Origin: Tautonia sociabilis
GTDB taxonomy: Bacteria; Planctomycetota; Planctomycetia; Isosphaerales; Isosphaeraceae
Direction: 5' to 3'
Length of the DNA stretch: 64,000 nucleotides
Assembly: GCF_003977685.1 (NCBI RefSeq)
Contig: NZ_RYZH01000001.1
Coordinates: forward strand, 222,235-286,234
The position numbers were made by a program, and so were the translations under genes. How positions within the stretch are numbered: position 1 is the stretch's first letter; each line of letters starts with the position of its first letter. Positions 9,101 through 19,616 of this stretch are shown here, piece by piece. The notes below the pieces were generated by a model. It was not told the DNA's origin and did not search any database. It saw nothing but the letters and a program-made list of their open reading frames with translations.

Positions 9101-11944
9101 TCACCAGCGCAGGCCGGGGCTTCGGTATCGACCCCGGATCCAGGAGGTTTTGGACAGATACGCCGACGATTCGAGAATGCGAGCCAGGATCTCCGCGTCG
9201 CTGGCCCCGGCCTGCCGCGCCGACACCAGGGTCGCGATGAGGGCCGGGTCGGGATTCGTCGGCGGCGATCCGGCCGGAGCCCCGATGGGCACACGGAGCA
9301 CCCCGTTGCTCTCATCCGGGAGGTAGCGGAACAGCAGGTTGACCACGTCCCGCTCGTAGGCCGGCGTGCTGAAGACCAGGGCCCGGGCCATGCTCTGCCT
9401 GGTCTCCCGGCCCCGGTTCAGCGCGTTGAGCCGCTCGGACAGGACGTTCTGGGGCAGCGGGTCGACGCCGTAGAGGTCGCGGAAGGCGGCCCGGATGAAC
9501 CCCTCGTTGGTGCCTCCGTTCCTGGCGAGGTATTCCGGAGAGCTGACGATCAGGATCCGGAGTTCCTCTCGGCTCGAAAAGCCCGACAGCGCGGCGATCG
9601 TCGCCGAATCGGCTTCTCGTCCCAAAAGTTGTTGGACTTGCTCCCGGACGTACTGGGCCCTGGCCTCGGGGGCGTCGATGATCGCCCGGAAGAAGGCACC
9701 GGGGGTGATTGCCCCCCGGGTGAACGCCTTCAGCCAGTCGCCCACCTCGTGCGGGGTCGGAGCGTTCTGGTTCACATCGATCAGGGCTGATCGCACGAGC
9801 CCCGCGGCCAGGGAGGTCCGCTCGTACCGCCCTCCACTGGCGATCAGTTTGGCCAGGATCCGCTCTTCTGGTTGACCTCCGATCCGGTCCATCAGCAGCG
9901 CGGCGATCGCCGCGTCGTCGAACGGAGCGTCGGGGAACTCGGTTCGATACGCGATCACCGCCGGCGCCGCGATCTCCAGCAGAACGAACTCCTCGGAGAG
10001 CAGCAGCAGGCGGGCGATCTCCTCGATCGGCAAGTAGCCGCCCTCCACCACCGGCACCAGCGCCGCCACCTCATCCGGGCGGATTGGCCTGCGGAAGATC
10101 GTCTGGTACATCCGGCCGAGGATGCCGGCGAGGGAGCCGTCCGTCTTGGCGATCGACTCGGGGGAGAGCAGCAGATCCCGGGCGATCTGCTCCGCCGTTC
10201 CCAAGGCGAGCCGCTGCTGGCCGTCGGCGATCTCCTGGGGGGTCGGTTCGCGTTGCAGGTAGCTGTCATACAGCTTGCGGAGGACGACCGTCCTGGCCTC
10301 GGGGGTCAGGGCGACGATGTCGGCCAGCGTCTTCGGCGTCCAGGTGTTGCTCAGGATCAGGCCCGAGAAGAACGCCAGGTCCGAGCCGCTCGCCTCCCGG
10401 CCGAGGATCGCCCGGAACGTCGCCCGGATGGATCGCTCGACGAAGTTCGGGCTCTGCGCGACCGCCTTCGCGTCGGCTGTCTTCCGGTGCATCGGCCAGG
10501 GGGGCGTCAGCGAACTCTCGGGGAGCTGGTAGACCCCCAGCGACCGGGGAGGGTTGACCTGGGCGAACAGGTTCGACGAGGCGACCAGCTCCAGGCCGCC
10601 GACCCCGTCGAGCTGGCCGACCGCCGCGGCGTTGACGAGGCCGTCGGCCAGGCCTCCGGGGCCGACCGGCGCCGTGATCCGCCACAGCTCGGCGCCGCTG
10701 CGGTCCAGGGCCACCATGTCCTGCAGGCTCGAGGCGATAATGTCCGGGTCGCCATCGCCGTCTGCGTCGGCGATGATCGGAGAGGTGTAGGTGTCGTTCA
10801 ACCGAGGGGGGACGTCCACCAGCCGGATCCCTCCCTCGAAGCCGGGCAGCGGTTGGCCGTTGCCCCGGACCGCGTGGACGTGGCCGGCGAAGTCGACCGC
10901 CACGACCTCCAGCCGGCCATCGCCGTCCAGGTCGGCCACGGCCGGAGAGCTGTACACCTGGCGGTCCTGCGAGGAGTCGGTCGTGGTCCGGTAAGGCCAG
11001 CCGGGGACGATGTTGCCCTGGTGGTCGTAGGCGTGGATCGCGTTGGCCGCCACCCGGGCCTGCTCCCGGCGATCGGGGGAGAGGCTGGGATCCAGCAGGG
11101 AGAAGTTGATCCCCGTGCCGACGACGATCTCCAGGCACCCGTCCCCCGTCAGATCGGCCAGCACCGGAGACGACCAGATCACCTCGCCGACCGGAATGCG
11201 GAACTTCGCCGATCCGTTGGCGTTCAGGACGTTGATCAGTCCGCCGGCCCGGAAGTACGGGTTGTCGCTGGTGTCGCTGCCGAAGACGACCTCGTTGCGG
11301 CCGTCCCGGTCGATGTCGCCGACGACGGCGCCGGACTCGATCGTGTCGTCGTTCTGGAATCGCCAGAGCAGCGACCCGTCTTGCCGGAAGGCACTGACAT
11401 GGTGGCTGAACGAGGTGACGACGATCTCCGGCACGCCGTCGCCGTCCAGGTCCCCGGAGGCCAGTGGGCCGACGACGCCGGCCGACCCGTTGTCGCCGCT
11501 GCTCTGGGGCCAGCCGGGGAGCAGTCGACCGGTGGCGGCGTCCCAAGCGAAGACGCGGCCGTCCTCCAATTTGTTGGGGGAGGAAGCCTCGTCCCGTCCC
11601 AGCCCGGCGACGATCATCTTCGAGCCATCGGGCCGATCGAGCACGATCGGCGTGGCCTTGACGTTCGCCTCCGCCCCGGTTTCATACCGCTGGAATTCGC
11701 GGAGCCGGCCGTCCGATCCGGTCGTATACGCGACCAACCTCCCGCCGGAGGCCGGGGTCAGGATCTCGTCCCGGCCGTCGCCGTCCAGGTCCGCCAACAC
11801 CGGGGAGCCCACGAAGGGGGTCGAGCGCCAGGCCCCCTGGGGAAGCTCCAGCGGGGAGCCCGGATACGGCTGAGGGGAGCTGAGCACCAGTCGGGGCTCC
11901 AGCGACTCGACGCCCGGGAGGGGTCGCCTCGACTTCGGCAGCAT
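9101..11944 (-). CDS. LEPR-type surface protein with FG-GAP propeller and DUF4214 repeats
   Basis: The 947-residue protein opens with the planctomycete export motif SLEPRLVLS (residues 14-22) in place of a classical signal peptide. Residues 45-480 carry repeated FG-GAP/VCBS blades with calcium-binding DxDGDG loops (VLADLDGDGRDEI, ASGDLDGDGVPEIVV, IADADGDGDPDIIAS). Residues 500-940 carry several DUF4214-like helical units of the type FIRAAFRDLYGVDPLPQNVLSERLNALNRG. FG-GAP propellers usually mediate adhesion or ligand binding. The start at 11944 gives the LEPR motif in its usual place and has GAGGGTG upstream. It is probably anchored in or on the outer surface. Confidence 0.85.
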   Translation of the reverse strand: MLPKSRRPLPGVESLEPRLVLSSPQPYPGSPLELPQGAWRSTPFVGSPVLADLDGDGRDEILTPASGGRLVAYTTGSDGRLREFQRYETGAEANVKATPIVLDRPDGSKMIVAGLGRDEASSPNKLEDGRVFAWDAATGRLLPGWPQSSGDNGSAGVVGPLASGDLDGDGVPEIVVTSFSHHVSAFRQDGSLLWRFQNDDTIESGAVVGDIDRDGRNEVVFGSDTSDNPYFRAGGLINVLNANGSAKFRIPVGEVIWSSPVLADLTGDGCLEIVVGTGINFSLLDPSLSPDRREQARVAANAIHAYDHQGNIVPGWPYRTTTDSSQDRQVYSSPAVADLDGDGRLEVVAVDFAGHVHAVRGNGQPLPGFEGGIRLVDVPPRLNDTYTSPIIADADGDGDPDIIASSLQDMVALDRSGAELWRITAPVGPGGLADGLVNAAAVGQLDGVGGLELVASSNLFAQVNPPRSLGVYQLPESSLTPPWPMHRKTADAKAVAQSPNFVERSIRATFRAILGREASGSDLAFFSGLILSNTWTPKTLADIVALTPEARTVVLRKLYDSYLQREPTPQEIADGQQRLALGTAEQIARDLLLSPESIAKTDGSLAGILGRMYQTIFRRPIRPDEVAALVPVVEGGYLPIEEIARLLLLSEEFVLLEIAAPAVIAYRTEFPDAPFDDAAIAALLMDRIGGQPEERILAKLIASGGRYERTSLAAGLVRSALIDVNQNAPTPHEVGDWLKAFTRGAITPGAFFRAIIDAPEARAQYVREQVQQLLGREADSATIAALSGFSSREELRILIVSSPEYLARNGGTNEGFIRAAFRDLYGVDPLPQNVLSERLNALNRGRETRQSMARALVFSTPAYERDVVNLLFRYLPDESNGVLRVPIGAPAGSPPTNPDPALIATLVSARQAGASDAEILARILESSAYLSKTSWIRGRYRSPGLRW

Positions 11945-12052
11945 GTTGCACCCTCGACGACGAGGGACGGATCGACGACGAGTTCCTCGAGCCGATCGGC
12001 CCCGATGGGAGGTCAGGGGGACTGGAACGCCCCCCGGAAGAGCTCGGTGGGG

Positions 12053-12092
12053 CCCCGGGGGCCGGCTCCAAGGCCGACGCCGGCCCCCGGGG
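12053..12092 (-). promoter_or_regulatory. Perfect 14-bp GC hairpin in the leader of the LEPR/FG-GAP gene
   Basis: CCCCGGGGGCCGGC (12053-12066) pairs exactly with GCCGGCCCCCGGGG (12079-12092) across a 12-nt loop. It has no following T-run on either strand. It lies about 110-150 nt before the start codon and about 225 nt after the upstream gene's stop. It may be a leader structure or a terminator lacking a U-tract. Confidence 0.5.
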
Positions 12093-12111
12093 TTCCATTT
12101 GTCTGAAGAGA

Positions 12112-12140
12112 ACAGTAGCTCCCGTCCGGAAGGGCAACAA
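12112..12140 (-). promoter_or_regulatory. Promoter candidate for the LEPR/FG-GAP gene
   Basis: On the minus strand TTGTTG (12140-12135), a 17-bp spacer and TACTGT (12117-12112) form a plausible -35/-10 pair about 170 bp before the start codon. Confidence 0.4.
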
Positions 12141-12316
12141 TCCGACCGGCCCCGGCTGGGGCCGTCCTCGGGCCTCGTCGCTCCCGGCGGCTCGCCCCGA
12201 GTCGGCTCCCTCGGGCTCGGGACGGTCGGGATCCGGGGAGTGCGTGCCGGCTCGACCACGACGAGGCCGACTGGCGTCCGGGTCGAGCGTCGACGCATTG
12301 ACGGTCGAGGTCGAAG

Positions 12317-15300
12317 TCAGTGGCCTCGGCCGAAGCGCTGCGCTTCCGCCTTGCGACTGGAGAGGAACTCTACCAGGTCACGCAGGTCGCGCTTCGAGAG
12401 CTGCTTGATCAGGTCCGCCGGCATCGCCGAGACCCCCCGCCGGCTCTCCTCGATCTGGTCCTTGGGGACGGTGATCAGCTTGCCTTCGGCGTCCATCAGG
12501 GTGAGGGTCTCCCCGGAGTCGTCCTTGACGATCCCCGAGAGGACCTGGCCGTCGGCGGTGGCCACCACGAGCGTTTCGAACCCCTCGGCGATCTCGACGT
12601 CCGGGGCGACGATCGACCGCAGCAGGTAGGCCCGGTCCCGCTTCGCCCCGATGTCGGAGAGCGCCGGGCCGACCTCTCCTCCCCGGCCGTCGATCTGATG
12701 GCAGCGCTGGCACTGCGCCTCGGTCCGGAAGTAGAAGATGCGGAACCCCCGGCGGGCGTCTCCCCCCTCGAGGGCCTCCAGATACGGCCCGAGCGGATCC
12801 CCCTCGGGCCGAGCGGCCTCGTACCGGGCGAGCTTCTCCCGCAGGTCGGAGTCGGACCGCTGCGCCGCCGCCTCGATCAGATCCAATTGGAGCGCTCCCG
12901 GCACGTCCCCGGCCAGGAGCCGGTCGAGCCAGGTCGACAGGATTCGGTCCGCCTCCTCCGACTCCATGCCGCCCAGAGTCGCCAGCGCGCCCTGGCGCTC
13001 GGCCGTCGAGCCGTTCTGAAGCACCGCCTCAAGGATCGGCAACGCCTCGGCCGGCTCCAGGCCCGAGAGCAGGCGGAGCCCCTCGGTGCGGACCAGCTCG
13101 TTCGAGTCGGTGGTCGACCGCCGGGCGACCTCCGCCAGCCGGGGGTCCCCCAGCGCCTCCAGCGCTCGGATCGCCTCCAGGCGCGCCTCCGGACCGATCG
13201 AGTCGTCGGCGAACAACTCGAACAGGGCCGGGCCGGCATCGGAGAGCCGCAACGCCGCGACCGCCCTCGCCGCCGCCATCCGGACGCGATCGGGAGCCGA
13301 CTCCAGCAGCCCGGCAACCCTCGGCCGAAGCTCCTCGACGGCCGAGTCCGCCGGCCGGCTCGCGATCGGACGCCAGAGGCCGACAATGCGGTCTCTCCCG
13401 GCCGGCTCGGCCCAATCGGCGAGGATCTCCAGCGCCTCGACCCGGATCTCCTCCGGCATTTTCTCGTCCGAGGCGATCCGGGAAACCGCCTCGGCCGCCT
13501 CCGGCCCGCCGACCCTCAGGTTCGCGTTCAACACGCGGCGGAGCAGGGGGGGAGGCATCTCCGCGCTCACCTCCAGCGCGGCGAGTTTCGCCAGGGCCCC
13601 CTCGATCGGAGCGTCGTTGATCGCCCTGGCGGCCTCCAGAACGATCCTCGGCTCCGGGTCGTCCAGGAACCGGGCCAGTTCGGGATCCTGCTGGCGGCGG
13701 TAGACGAGCAGGGTCGCCAGCCGAACCGAGGCCGACTCGTCCCCCGCCAGCCGATGGAGGTCCTCCGTGTCGGCCGCTCCGAGCAGCCCCATGACGCCCG
13801 AGTGGCGGAGGTAGGGGTCGCGGTCGGCGTTCTCCCGAATCATGTTCACCAGGGCGTCGACGCTCTCGTCGAACCTCCCGAGCTTGCCGAGGGCGATCGC
13901 CGAGAACATCCGGACCCGGGGGTGCTCGTCGGAGAGACGATCGATGAGGCTGAGCCTTGCGGATTGACGGAACCGAGTCCCCCTGAGGGCATCCGGCGGG
14001 TTCTCCAGCCGGTCGCCGAGCACCTTCGCCGCCTGTCCCCGGATCTGAGGCGAGTTGTCCTCCAGGGCTCCGCGCACGGCGGCCAGCGCCGAGAGCTCCG
14101 ATCGGCCGATCTGCCCGAGCGCCCAGACCGCATGCAGCCGGGTCATCTCGTTGTCGTCCTGAGCCGCGGCCGAGAGGGGGTCGATCGCCTCGGCCCCGAG
14201 ACCGGCCAGGGCGAACTGCGCCCGCTGCCGGACGCGCTGGTCCGCATGCCCGAGCAGGGCGATCAGCTCGTCCGTCGTCCGCTGCTCGAACCCCTCGGCC
14301 AGCAGCCGGGCGACCTCGGCCACGATCGCGTCGGCCGAGCCGTCCGGCGTCAGGTGGTAGATCCTCCCCTTGGTCGGCTTCTCCCAGCCCTCGACCCAGT
14401 CACTCACGAACAGGCCGCCGGAGGGGGGGAAGTCAACGTCGGTGGCGAGGATCGACCAGAAGAACGGGTGCTCATCCACCGGCCGGAAACTGGCCCCCTT
14501 CGGCTCGACGGCGAACGACCGGATGCCGCTGCTGCCGGCGGTGCCCCGGAAGTCGGCAAGGAAGAAGTGGTCGGCGTACCGATCGGGGAGGCCGGCGCCT
14601 CCCGGGTTGTAGGCGAATCCCGACGGGCCGTCGCTCAGGTTCGCCAGCGGGGGAAGCAGGTAGGCGGCGTCGTTCCCCTCCTCGATCGGCTTCCAGAGGT
14701 TCTCGGCGTTCCAGGGCCCTCGGGAGTTCGGCTCGTTGATGTACTGCCAGCCCATGTGCCAGCCGGAGTCCCCCCCCTCGACCACGTCGACCAGCCGGGC
14801 GCGGTCGCCGCCGTCGCTGTTGTTGTCCACGGTGAAGAGGTTGCCGTACTGGTCGAAGGCCAGCTCCTGCGGGTTCCGCAGGCCGCTGGCGAAGACTTCC
14901 AGGTTCGAGCCGTCCGGGTCGCAGCGCAGGACCGCTCCGGTGTGCGGCACGGCCAGGCGAGTCCCTTCGAGCGTCTCCACGTTGAATCCCCGGTCGCCGA
15001 TCGAGAAGTAGAGCTTCCCGTCCGGCCCGAAGATGAGCCCGTGCAGGTCGTGGCCGAGGAAGCCCACGTGGACGCCGTATCCCGAGTGCAAGACCCGGCG
15101 GACGTCGGCCTGGCGGTCGCCGTCGGTGTCTCGGAGCAGCCAGAGATCGGGGATGCAGGCGTACCAGACGTCTCCCCCTCGGGCGAGCACCCCGGCGCCG
15201 ATGCCCGCGGCCACATCGTCGAAGCCGGAGGCGAAGACCGTCGCCTCGTCGGCCTTCCCGTCGCCATCGGCGTCGACAACCAGCCGGAGGCGGTCGGGGG

Positions 15301-15706
15301 CGACGCCGTAATTCGCGAAGGTCTCCTCGTCGAGATACTCCCGGTACATGGCGACGCGGTCCTCGACCGAGGTCGCGGCCAGGTCGTCGTCCAGCCAGTT
15401 CATGTGGTCCCGGTTGTCGGTCACTCCCTGCCCGTGCCGGAACGTCTCGGCGACGTAGACGCGGCCCCGGTCGTCGATGGCGAAGGCGACCGGATTGGCC
15501 AGCATCGGCTCGGCGGCCCAGGTCGAGACGGAGAACCCCTCCGGCACCCGGAAGCCGGCGATCGCCCGCTCGGCCTCATCGGAGGCCGGCGCGATCTCCG
15601 GCTCGAAGCCGTCCGAGTCGGCCGCCTCGGACAGCTCCGAGAGGCCGAGGATCGCCACCAGGACAAGTCCTATCGCCGAGCCCCGGGGATTCGCGGGTCG
15701 ATCCAT
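12317..15706 (-). CDS. PVC-type beta-propeller/HEAT/c-type cytochrome (CxxCH) protein
   Basis: The 1129-residue exported protein starts with a signal peptide (about 1-28). Residues 45-460 form a sugar-dehydrogenase-like propeller, with FRVPEGFSVSTWAAEPMLANP, DRGRVYVAETFRHGQG, GLIFGPDGKLYFSIGDRG and RNPQELAFDQYGNLFTVDNN. Residues 475-960 are HEAT-like repeats (LGHADQRVRQRAQFALAGLG and others). A haem-binding CQRCH lies at 999-1003 in a C-terminal domain with GEVGPALSDIGAKRDRAYLLRSIVAP. This architecture is typical of Planctomycetes and relatives and is thought to take part in periplasmic oxidation, possibly of sugars. The substrate is not known. GAGGCGA precedes the ATG. Confidence 0.9.
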   Translation of the reverse strand: MDRPANPRGSAIGLVLVAILGLSELSEAADSDGFEPEIAPASDEAERAIAGFRVPEGFSVSTWAAEPMLANPVAFAIDDRGRVYVAETFRHGQGVTDNRDHMNWLDDDLAATSVEDRVAMYREYLDEETFANYGVAPDRLRLVVDADGDGKADEATVFASGFDDVAAGIGAGVLARGGDVWYACIPDLWLLRDTDGDRQADVRRVLHSGYGVHVGFLGHDLHGLIFGPDGKLYFSIGDRGFNVETLEGTRLAVPHTGAVLRCDPDGSNLEVFASGLRNPQELAFDQYGNLFTVDNNSDGGDRARLVDVVEGGDSGWHMGWQYINEPNSRGPWNAENLWKPIEEGNDAAYLLPPLANLSDGPSGFAYNPGGAGLPDRYADHFFLADFRGTAGSSGIRSFAVEPKGASFRPVDEHPFFWSILATDVDFPPSGGLFVSDWVEGWEKPTKGRIYHLTPDGSADAIVAEVARLLAEGFEQRTTDELIALLGHADQRVRQRAQFALAGLGAEAIDPLSAAAQDDNEMTRLHAVWALGQIGRSELSALAAVRGALEDNSPQIRGQAAKVLGDRLENPPDALRGTRFRQSARLSLIDRLSDEHPRVRMFSAIALGKLGRFDESVDALVNMIRENADRDPYLRHSGVMGLLGAADTEDLHRLAGDESASVRLATLLVYRRQQDPELARFLDDPEPRIVLEAARAINDAPIEGALAKLAALEVSAEMPPPLLRRVLNANLRVGGPEAAEAVSRIASDEKMPEEIRVEALEILADWAEPAGRDRIVGLWRPIASRPADSAVEELRPRVAGLLESAPDRVRMAAARAVAALRLSDAGPALFELFADDSIGPEARLEAIRALEALGDPRLAEVARRSTTDSNELVRTEGLRLLSGLEPAEALPILEAVLQNGSTAERQGALATLGGMESEEADRILSTWLDRLLAGDVPGALQLDLIEAAAQRSDSDLREKLARYEAARPEGDPLGPYLEALEGGDARRGFRIFYFRTEAQCQRCHQIDGRGGEVGPALSDIGAKRDRAYLLRSIVAPDVEIAEGFETLVVATADGQVLSGIVKDDSGETLTLMDAEGKLITVPKDQIEESRRGVSAMPADLIKQLSKRDLRDLVEFLSSRKAEAQRFGRGH

Positions 15707-15813
15707 GGGACGAGTCGCCTCGCTGAGTAGGGAGAGGCGGCCGGGCGCCGTAACCGGGTCGCGGGCCGGGCACCGCCGTCGAGATCAGCAGGGAAATGCG
15801 GTTGGATGGGGTG

Positions 15814-15819
15814 ATTGTA
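15814..15819 (-). promoter_or_regulatory. -10 element for the CxxCH cytochrome gene
   Basis: The minus strand reads TACAAT here, about 110 bp before the start codon. The matching -35 position is a poor TGGGAG, so only the -10 is convincing. Confidence 0.3.
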
Positions 15820-15855
15820 GCGGAGCCCCGCACGCTCTCCCACCCCCCGCCGACC

Positions 15856-15885
15856 TTGCTCGCCGGCGCCGCCAACGACTATCAT
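15856..15885 (+). promoter_or_regulatory. Promoter candidate for the receiver-protein gene
   Basis: TTGCTC (15856-15861), an 18-bp spacer and TATCAT (15880-15885) lie about 77 bp before the ATG at 15962. If used, it excludes the in-frame ATG at 15884 as a start. Confidence 0.4.
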
Positions 15886-15961
15886 GGGGACATCGGCTCG
15901 CTCGCCTCCCCTCCCCTTCGGGGGGCGTGCCGACCGCCTTCCCGACGGAGCCCAACCGACG

Positions 15962-16354
15962 ATGCCCGCCACCGCCCACAAGACCGTCCTCCTGGTGGAC
16001 GACGACCCCGAGATCATCGACTCGATGCGGACCGTCCTCGAGGGCAAGGGCTACCGGGTGCTCGTCGCCCGGGACGGGAACGCCGGGCTTGCCGCCGCCG
16101 AGCGCGAGGAGCCGGATCTGATCATCCTCGACATGATGATGCCGCGCAAGAGCGGGTTCCTTGTCCTGGAGAAGCTCCGCACCCGCCCCGAGGGGCTCAT
16201 CCCCACCATCATGATCACCGGCAACGAGGGGAGCCGGCACCGCGCCTACGCCGAGTTCCTCGGCGTCAAGGACTACATCCGCAAGCCCTTCGCCATGGAG
16301 AAGCTCCTCCGCTCCGTCGACACCATCCTTCAGGGCGAATCGAAGAAGGCCTGA
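15962..16354 (+). CDS. Single-domain response regulator (CheY-like receiver)
   Basis: The 130-residue protein is a stand-alone receiver with no output domain. The acidic pocket is D13-D15, the phosphoacceptor is D57 (LIILDMMMPRKSG), the switch Thr is T86 (MITGN), and the conserved Lys is K108 (IRKPF). Such proteins pass phosphate from a histidine kinase to a partner protein. No kinase gene is adjacent. An in-frame ATG at 15884 would add 26 residues of non-conserved sequence. The ATG at 15962 puts the domain at the normal distance and is preferred. Confidence 0.88.
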   Translation: MPATAHKTVLLVDDDPEIIDSMRTVLEGKGYRVLVARDGNAGLAAAEREEPDLIILDMMMPRKSGFLVLEKLRTRPEGLIPTIMITGNEGSRHRAYAEFLGVKDYIRKPFAMEKLLRSVDTILQGESKKA

Positions 16355-16566
16355 TCCCCGCCTCCTCCCCCCCTCTCGCCGAATCGGCCGAGGGCCGATC
16401 GCCTCGGGACCCGGAGCCGGCCGGCCCCGAATCCGCCCGCCCTTCTCCTGGCGGGCCTGCGCTCGCCGCCGATAGAATGGCCGTCGGCCCGGGGCCGCCT
16501 GCGCGGTCGGCCCGATCGCCCGGCCCCGGGTCGCGCCATCGACCCCGAAGCGGGAGGGACGCCACC

Positions 16567-17664
16567 ATGAGCGGGATCGTGACCCGTCGCCTCGCCGGAC
16601 TGGTCCTCGTCGGACTGCTCGCCCCGCCCCCGGCCCCGGCCTTCCCGGCCGACGACCGCTCCCCCGAGGAGATTCTGGCCGCGATCGAGGCGGTCGAGGA
16701 TCCCAAGCTCGACTCCAGCCGTCGCGAGGATCTCGCCTACATCCAGGAGTACATCCAGCTCCGAGACGAGGCCGCCAGCCGCCGCGCCTCGCTGATTGGA
16801 GAGCTGTACCGGATCGCCCCGGACCATCCCCGGCTCCCTGGCCTGATGCCCACCCGATGGATGGCCCTGATGTCGAGCCCCGCCACCGTGGCGGAGGTGG
16901 GCAACGAGATCGAGGCGATCATCGCCGACGAGTCGAGCCCGCTCCGCACCGAGGCCGCCTACTACCGGGCCGTCCTGGCGATGCGCCGGGGCGAGGGAGG
17001 CGATCAGGGGATCCTCGACCCCATCGAGGCCTTCATCGCGATCGCCCCGAAGGACGAACGCGGCGGCAACCTCCTCTACCAGGCGGTTTCGTACTTCCTG
17101 CGCGACCAGACTCCCGAGCGGAAGTCGGCGATCCTCGATCGCGTCGTCGAGCAGTACCCCGACTCCCGGGTCGCCCGCATGGCCCTCGCCGAGCGGAAGA
17201 AGACCGAGGCCGTCGGCGAGCCGTTCGAGCTGACCTTCAACGAGGCAATCACCGGCCGGACGATCTCCGTCCAGGACGACCTGAAGGGGAAGGTCGTCGT
17301 CATCGACTTCTGGGCGACCTGGTGCGGCCCTTGCGTCGCCGAGATGCCGACCATGAAGTCGCTCTACGCCGAGTACAAGGACAAGGGCGTCGAGTTCATC
17401 GGCGTCAGCCTCGACTCGCCCGAGGATGAGGGCGGCCTCGACGCGCTGAAGGCGTTCGTCGAGGAGAACGAGATCCCCTGGCCGCAGTACTACCAGGGCA
17501 ACGGCTGGGAGAGCGAGTTCTCCTCCTCCTGGGGGATCAACGCCATCCCGTCGGTGTTCGTCATCGACCAGAAGGGCACCCTCTACTCGACCCAGGCCCG
17601 AGGCCAGCTCGAGACGATGATCCCCGAGCTGCTCGCCAAGGCGGCTCCGGCCGGCGAGGAGTAA
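16567..17664 (+). CDS. Exported TlpA-like thioredoxin-fold protein
   Basis: The 365-residue protein has a signal peptide (about 1-28), an alpha-helical N-terminal region (residues 35-210, without a clear named domain) and a C-terminal TlpA/ResA-like thioredoxin domain. The active site is WCGPC (252-256) within VVVIDFWATWCGPCVAEMP, followed by FIGVSLDSPEDEG and the cis-Pro region INAIPSVFVID. It would reduce disulfides in the periplasm, for example in cytochrome c maturation. The preceding receiver gene is 212 bp upstream and probably unrelated. A hairpin follows 90 bp after the stop. Confidence 0.88.
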   Translation: MSGIVTRRLAGLVLVGLLAPPPAPAFPADDRSPEEILAAIEAVEDPKLDSSRREDLAYIQEYIQLRDEAASRRASLIGELYRIAPDHPRLPGLMPTRWMALMSSPATVAEVGNEIEAIIADESSPLRTEAAYYRAVLAMRRGEGGDQGILDPIEAFIAIAPKDERGGNLLYQAVSYFLRDQTPERKSAILDRVVEQYPDSRVARMALAERKKTEAVGEPFELTFNEAITGRTISVQDDLKGKVVVIDFWATWCGPCVAEMPTMKSLYAEYKDKGVEFIGVSLDSPEDEGGLDALKAFVEENEIPWPQYYQGNGWESEFSSSWGINAIPSVFVIDQKGTLYSTQARGQLETMIPELLAKAAPAGEE

Positions 17665-17754
17665 GGATTCCCTCCCCGGTCCCCCCAGACTGGCGAAGGC
17701 CAGCCGGCAGGCGATCCGGCGTCCTCCCGCGTCGGATCGCGTCTCGTCCCGCCA

Positions 17755-17777
17755 CCCTCCCGATCGCATCGGGAGGG
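17755..17777 (+). terminator. Hairpin after the TlpA-like gene
   Basis: CCCTCCCGAT and ATCGGGAGGG form a perfect 10-bp stem with a 3-nt loop 90 nt after the stop codon. There is no T-run after it, so termination is inferred only from position and stem strength. Confidence 0.4.
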
Positions 17778-17902
17778 ACGCGCCGTCCATCGGGATCGCC
17801 GAGTCTCGGTTCCCCCGACCCTCCTCCCCCCTCGACCTTCGGGTCCGCCCGGCGATTGCCTCGACCCAACCCCTCCGATCGGCCCATCGGGGTCGCCCCG
17901 CG

Positions 17903-17943
17903 CTCGGGGGCTCTTGCAAAGAGTTGCCCGAGCCCCATACCAT
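17903..17943 (+). promoter_or_regulatory. Promoter candidate with overlapping dyad upstream of sqdB
   Basis: TTGCAA (17914-17919), 18 bp and TACCAT (17938-17943) resemble a sigma-70 promoter. A two-part dyad, CTCGGG/CTCTT (17903-17908, 17911-17915) against AAGAG/CCCGAG (17919-17923, 17927-17932), is centred on the -35 box. A repressor bound there could block RNA polymerase. The leader to sqdB would be long, about 250 nt. Confidence 0.35.
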
Positions 17944-18183
17944 ACCAGACCATGTGGCGGTCGGCCCGGAGCGGTCGGCCCGCCGTCATGTCCGACGCGG
18001 CCGGGCTCGTCGTTCGTTCCCTCGCCGCCGGCGATCACGATGGCCGACCGACCCGCGCCGCTCGCACCGCACCGCGAGCACTCGTCCGCGACCCGATTCC
18101 GACCCGACGGCCCTCCCCCCCCTCGTCGCGACTGATCCGTTTCGAAGCCGGCCGGCGAGCCAGGGACCGTCCCTTCGACCTGA

Positions 18184-19389
<1,206 letters not shown>

Positions 19390-19616
19390 CTCCCCGACAC
19401 CAAGGCCGGGAGCCGATCGGATCGGCCCCGGCCGACCGCCGCCGTCGAAGCGGCCCTCCCCCGATTCCTCGACGGACACATCTCGGGGAGCCGAGACGCC
19501 TCGACGGCGGGGCCGAACCGGGATCTCCTGGTTCCGATCGCACTCCCCCCCCGGCGGCGCGGTGGCCTCATCGTGACGGCCGAGCCTCTCCCCCCCGCCT
19601 CTCGCCGACGACTCCC

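Larger units (their letters stand above)
11945..12316 (-). other. Leader and promoter region of the LEPR/FG-GAP gene
   Basis: No gene is visible here. Read on the minus strand it contains a promoter candidate (12112-12140) and, just downstream of the expected start site, a very strong GC hairpin (12053-12092). The remaining 160 nt of leader show nothing recognisable. Confidence 0.5.

Noticed and set aside
15884..15961. Longer start for the response regulator
   Set aside because: The extra 26 residues are Pro/Arg-rich and not part of the receiver fold, and the ATG overlaps the promoter candidate.
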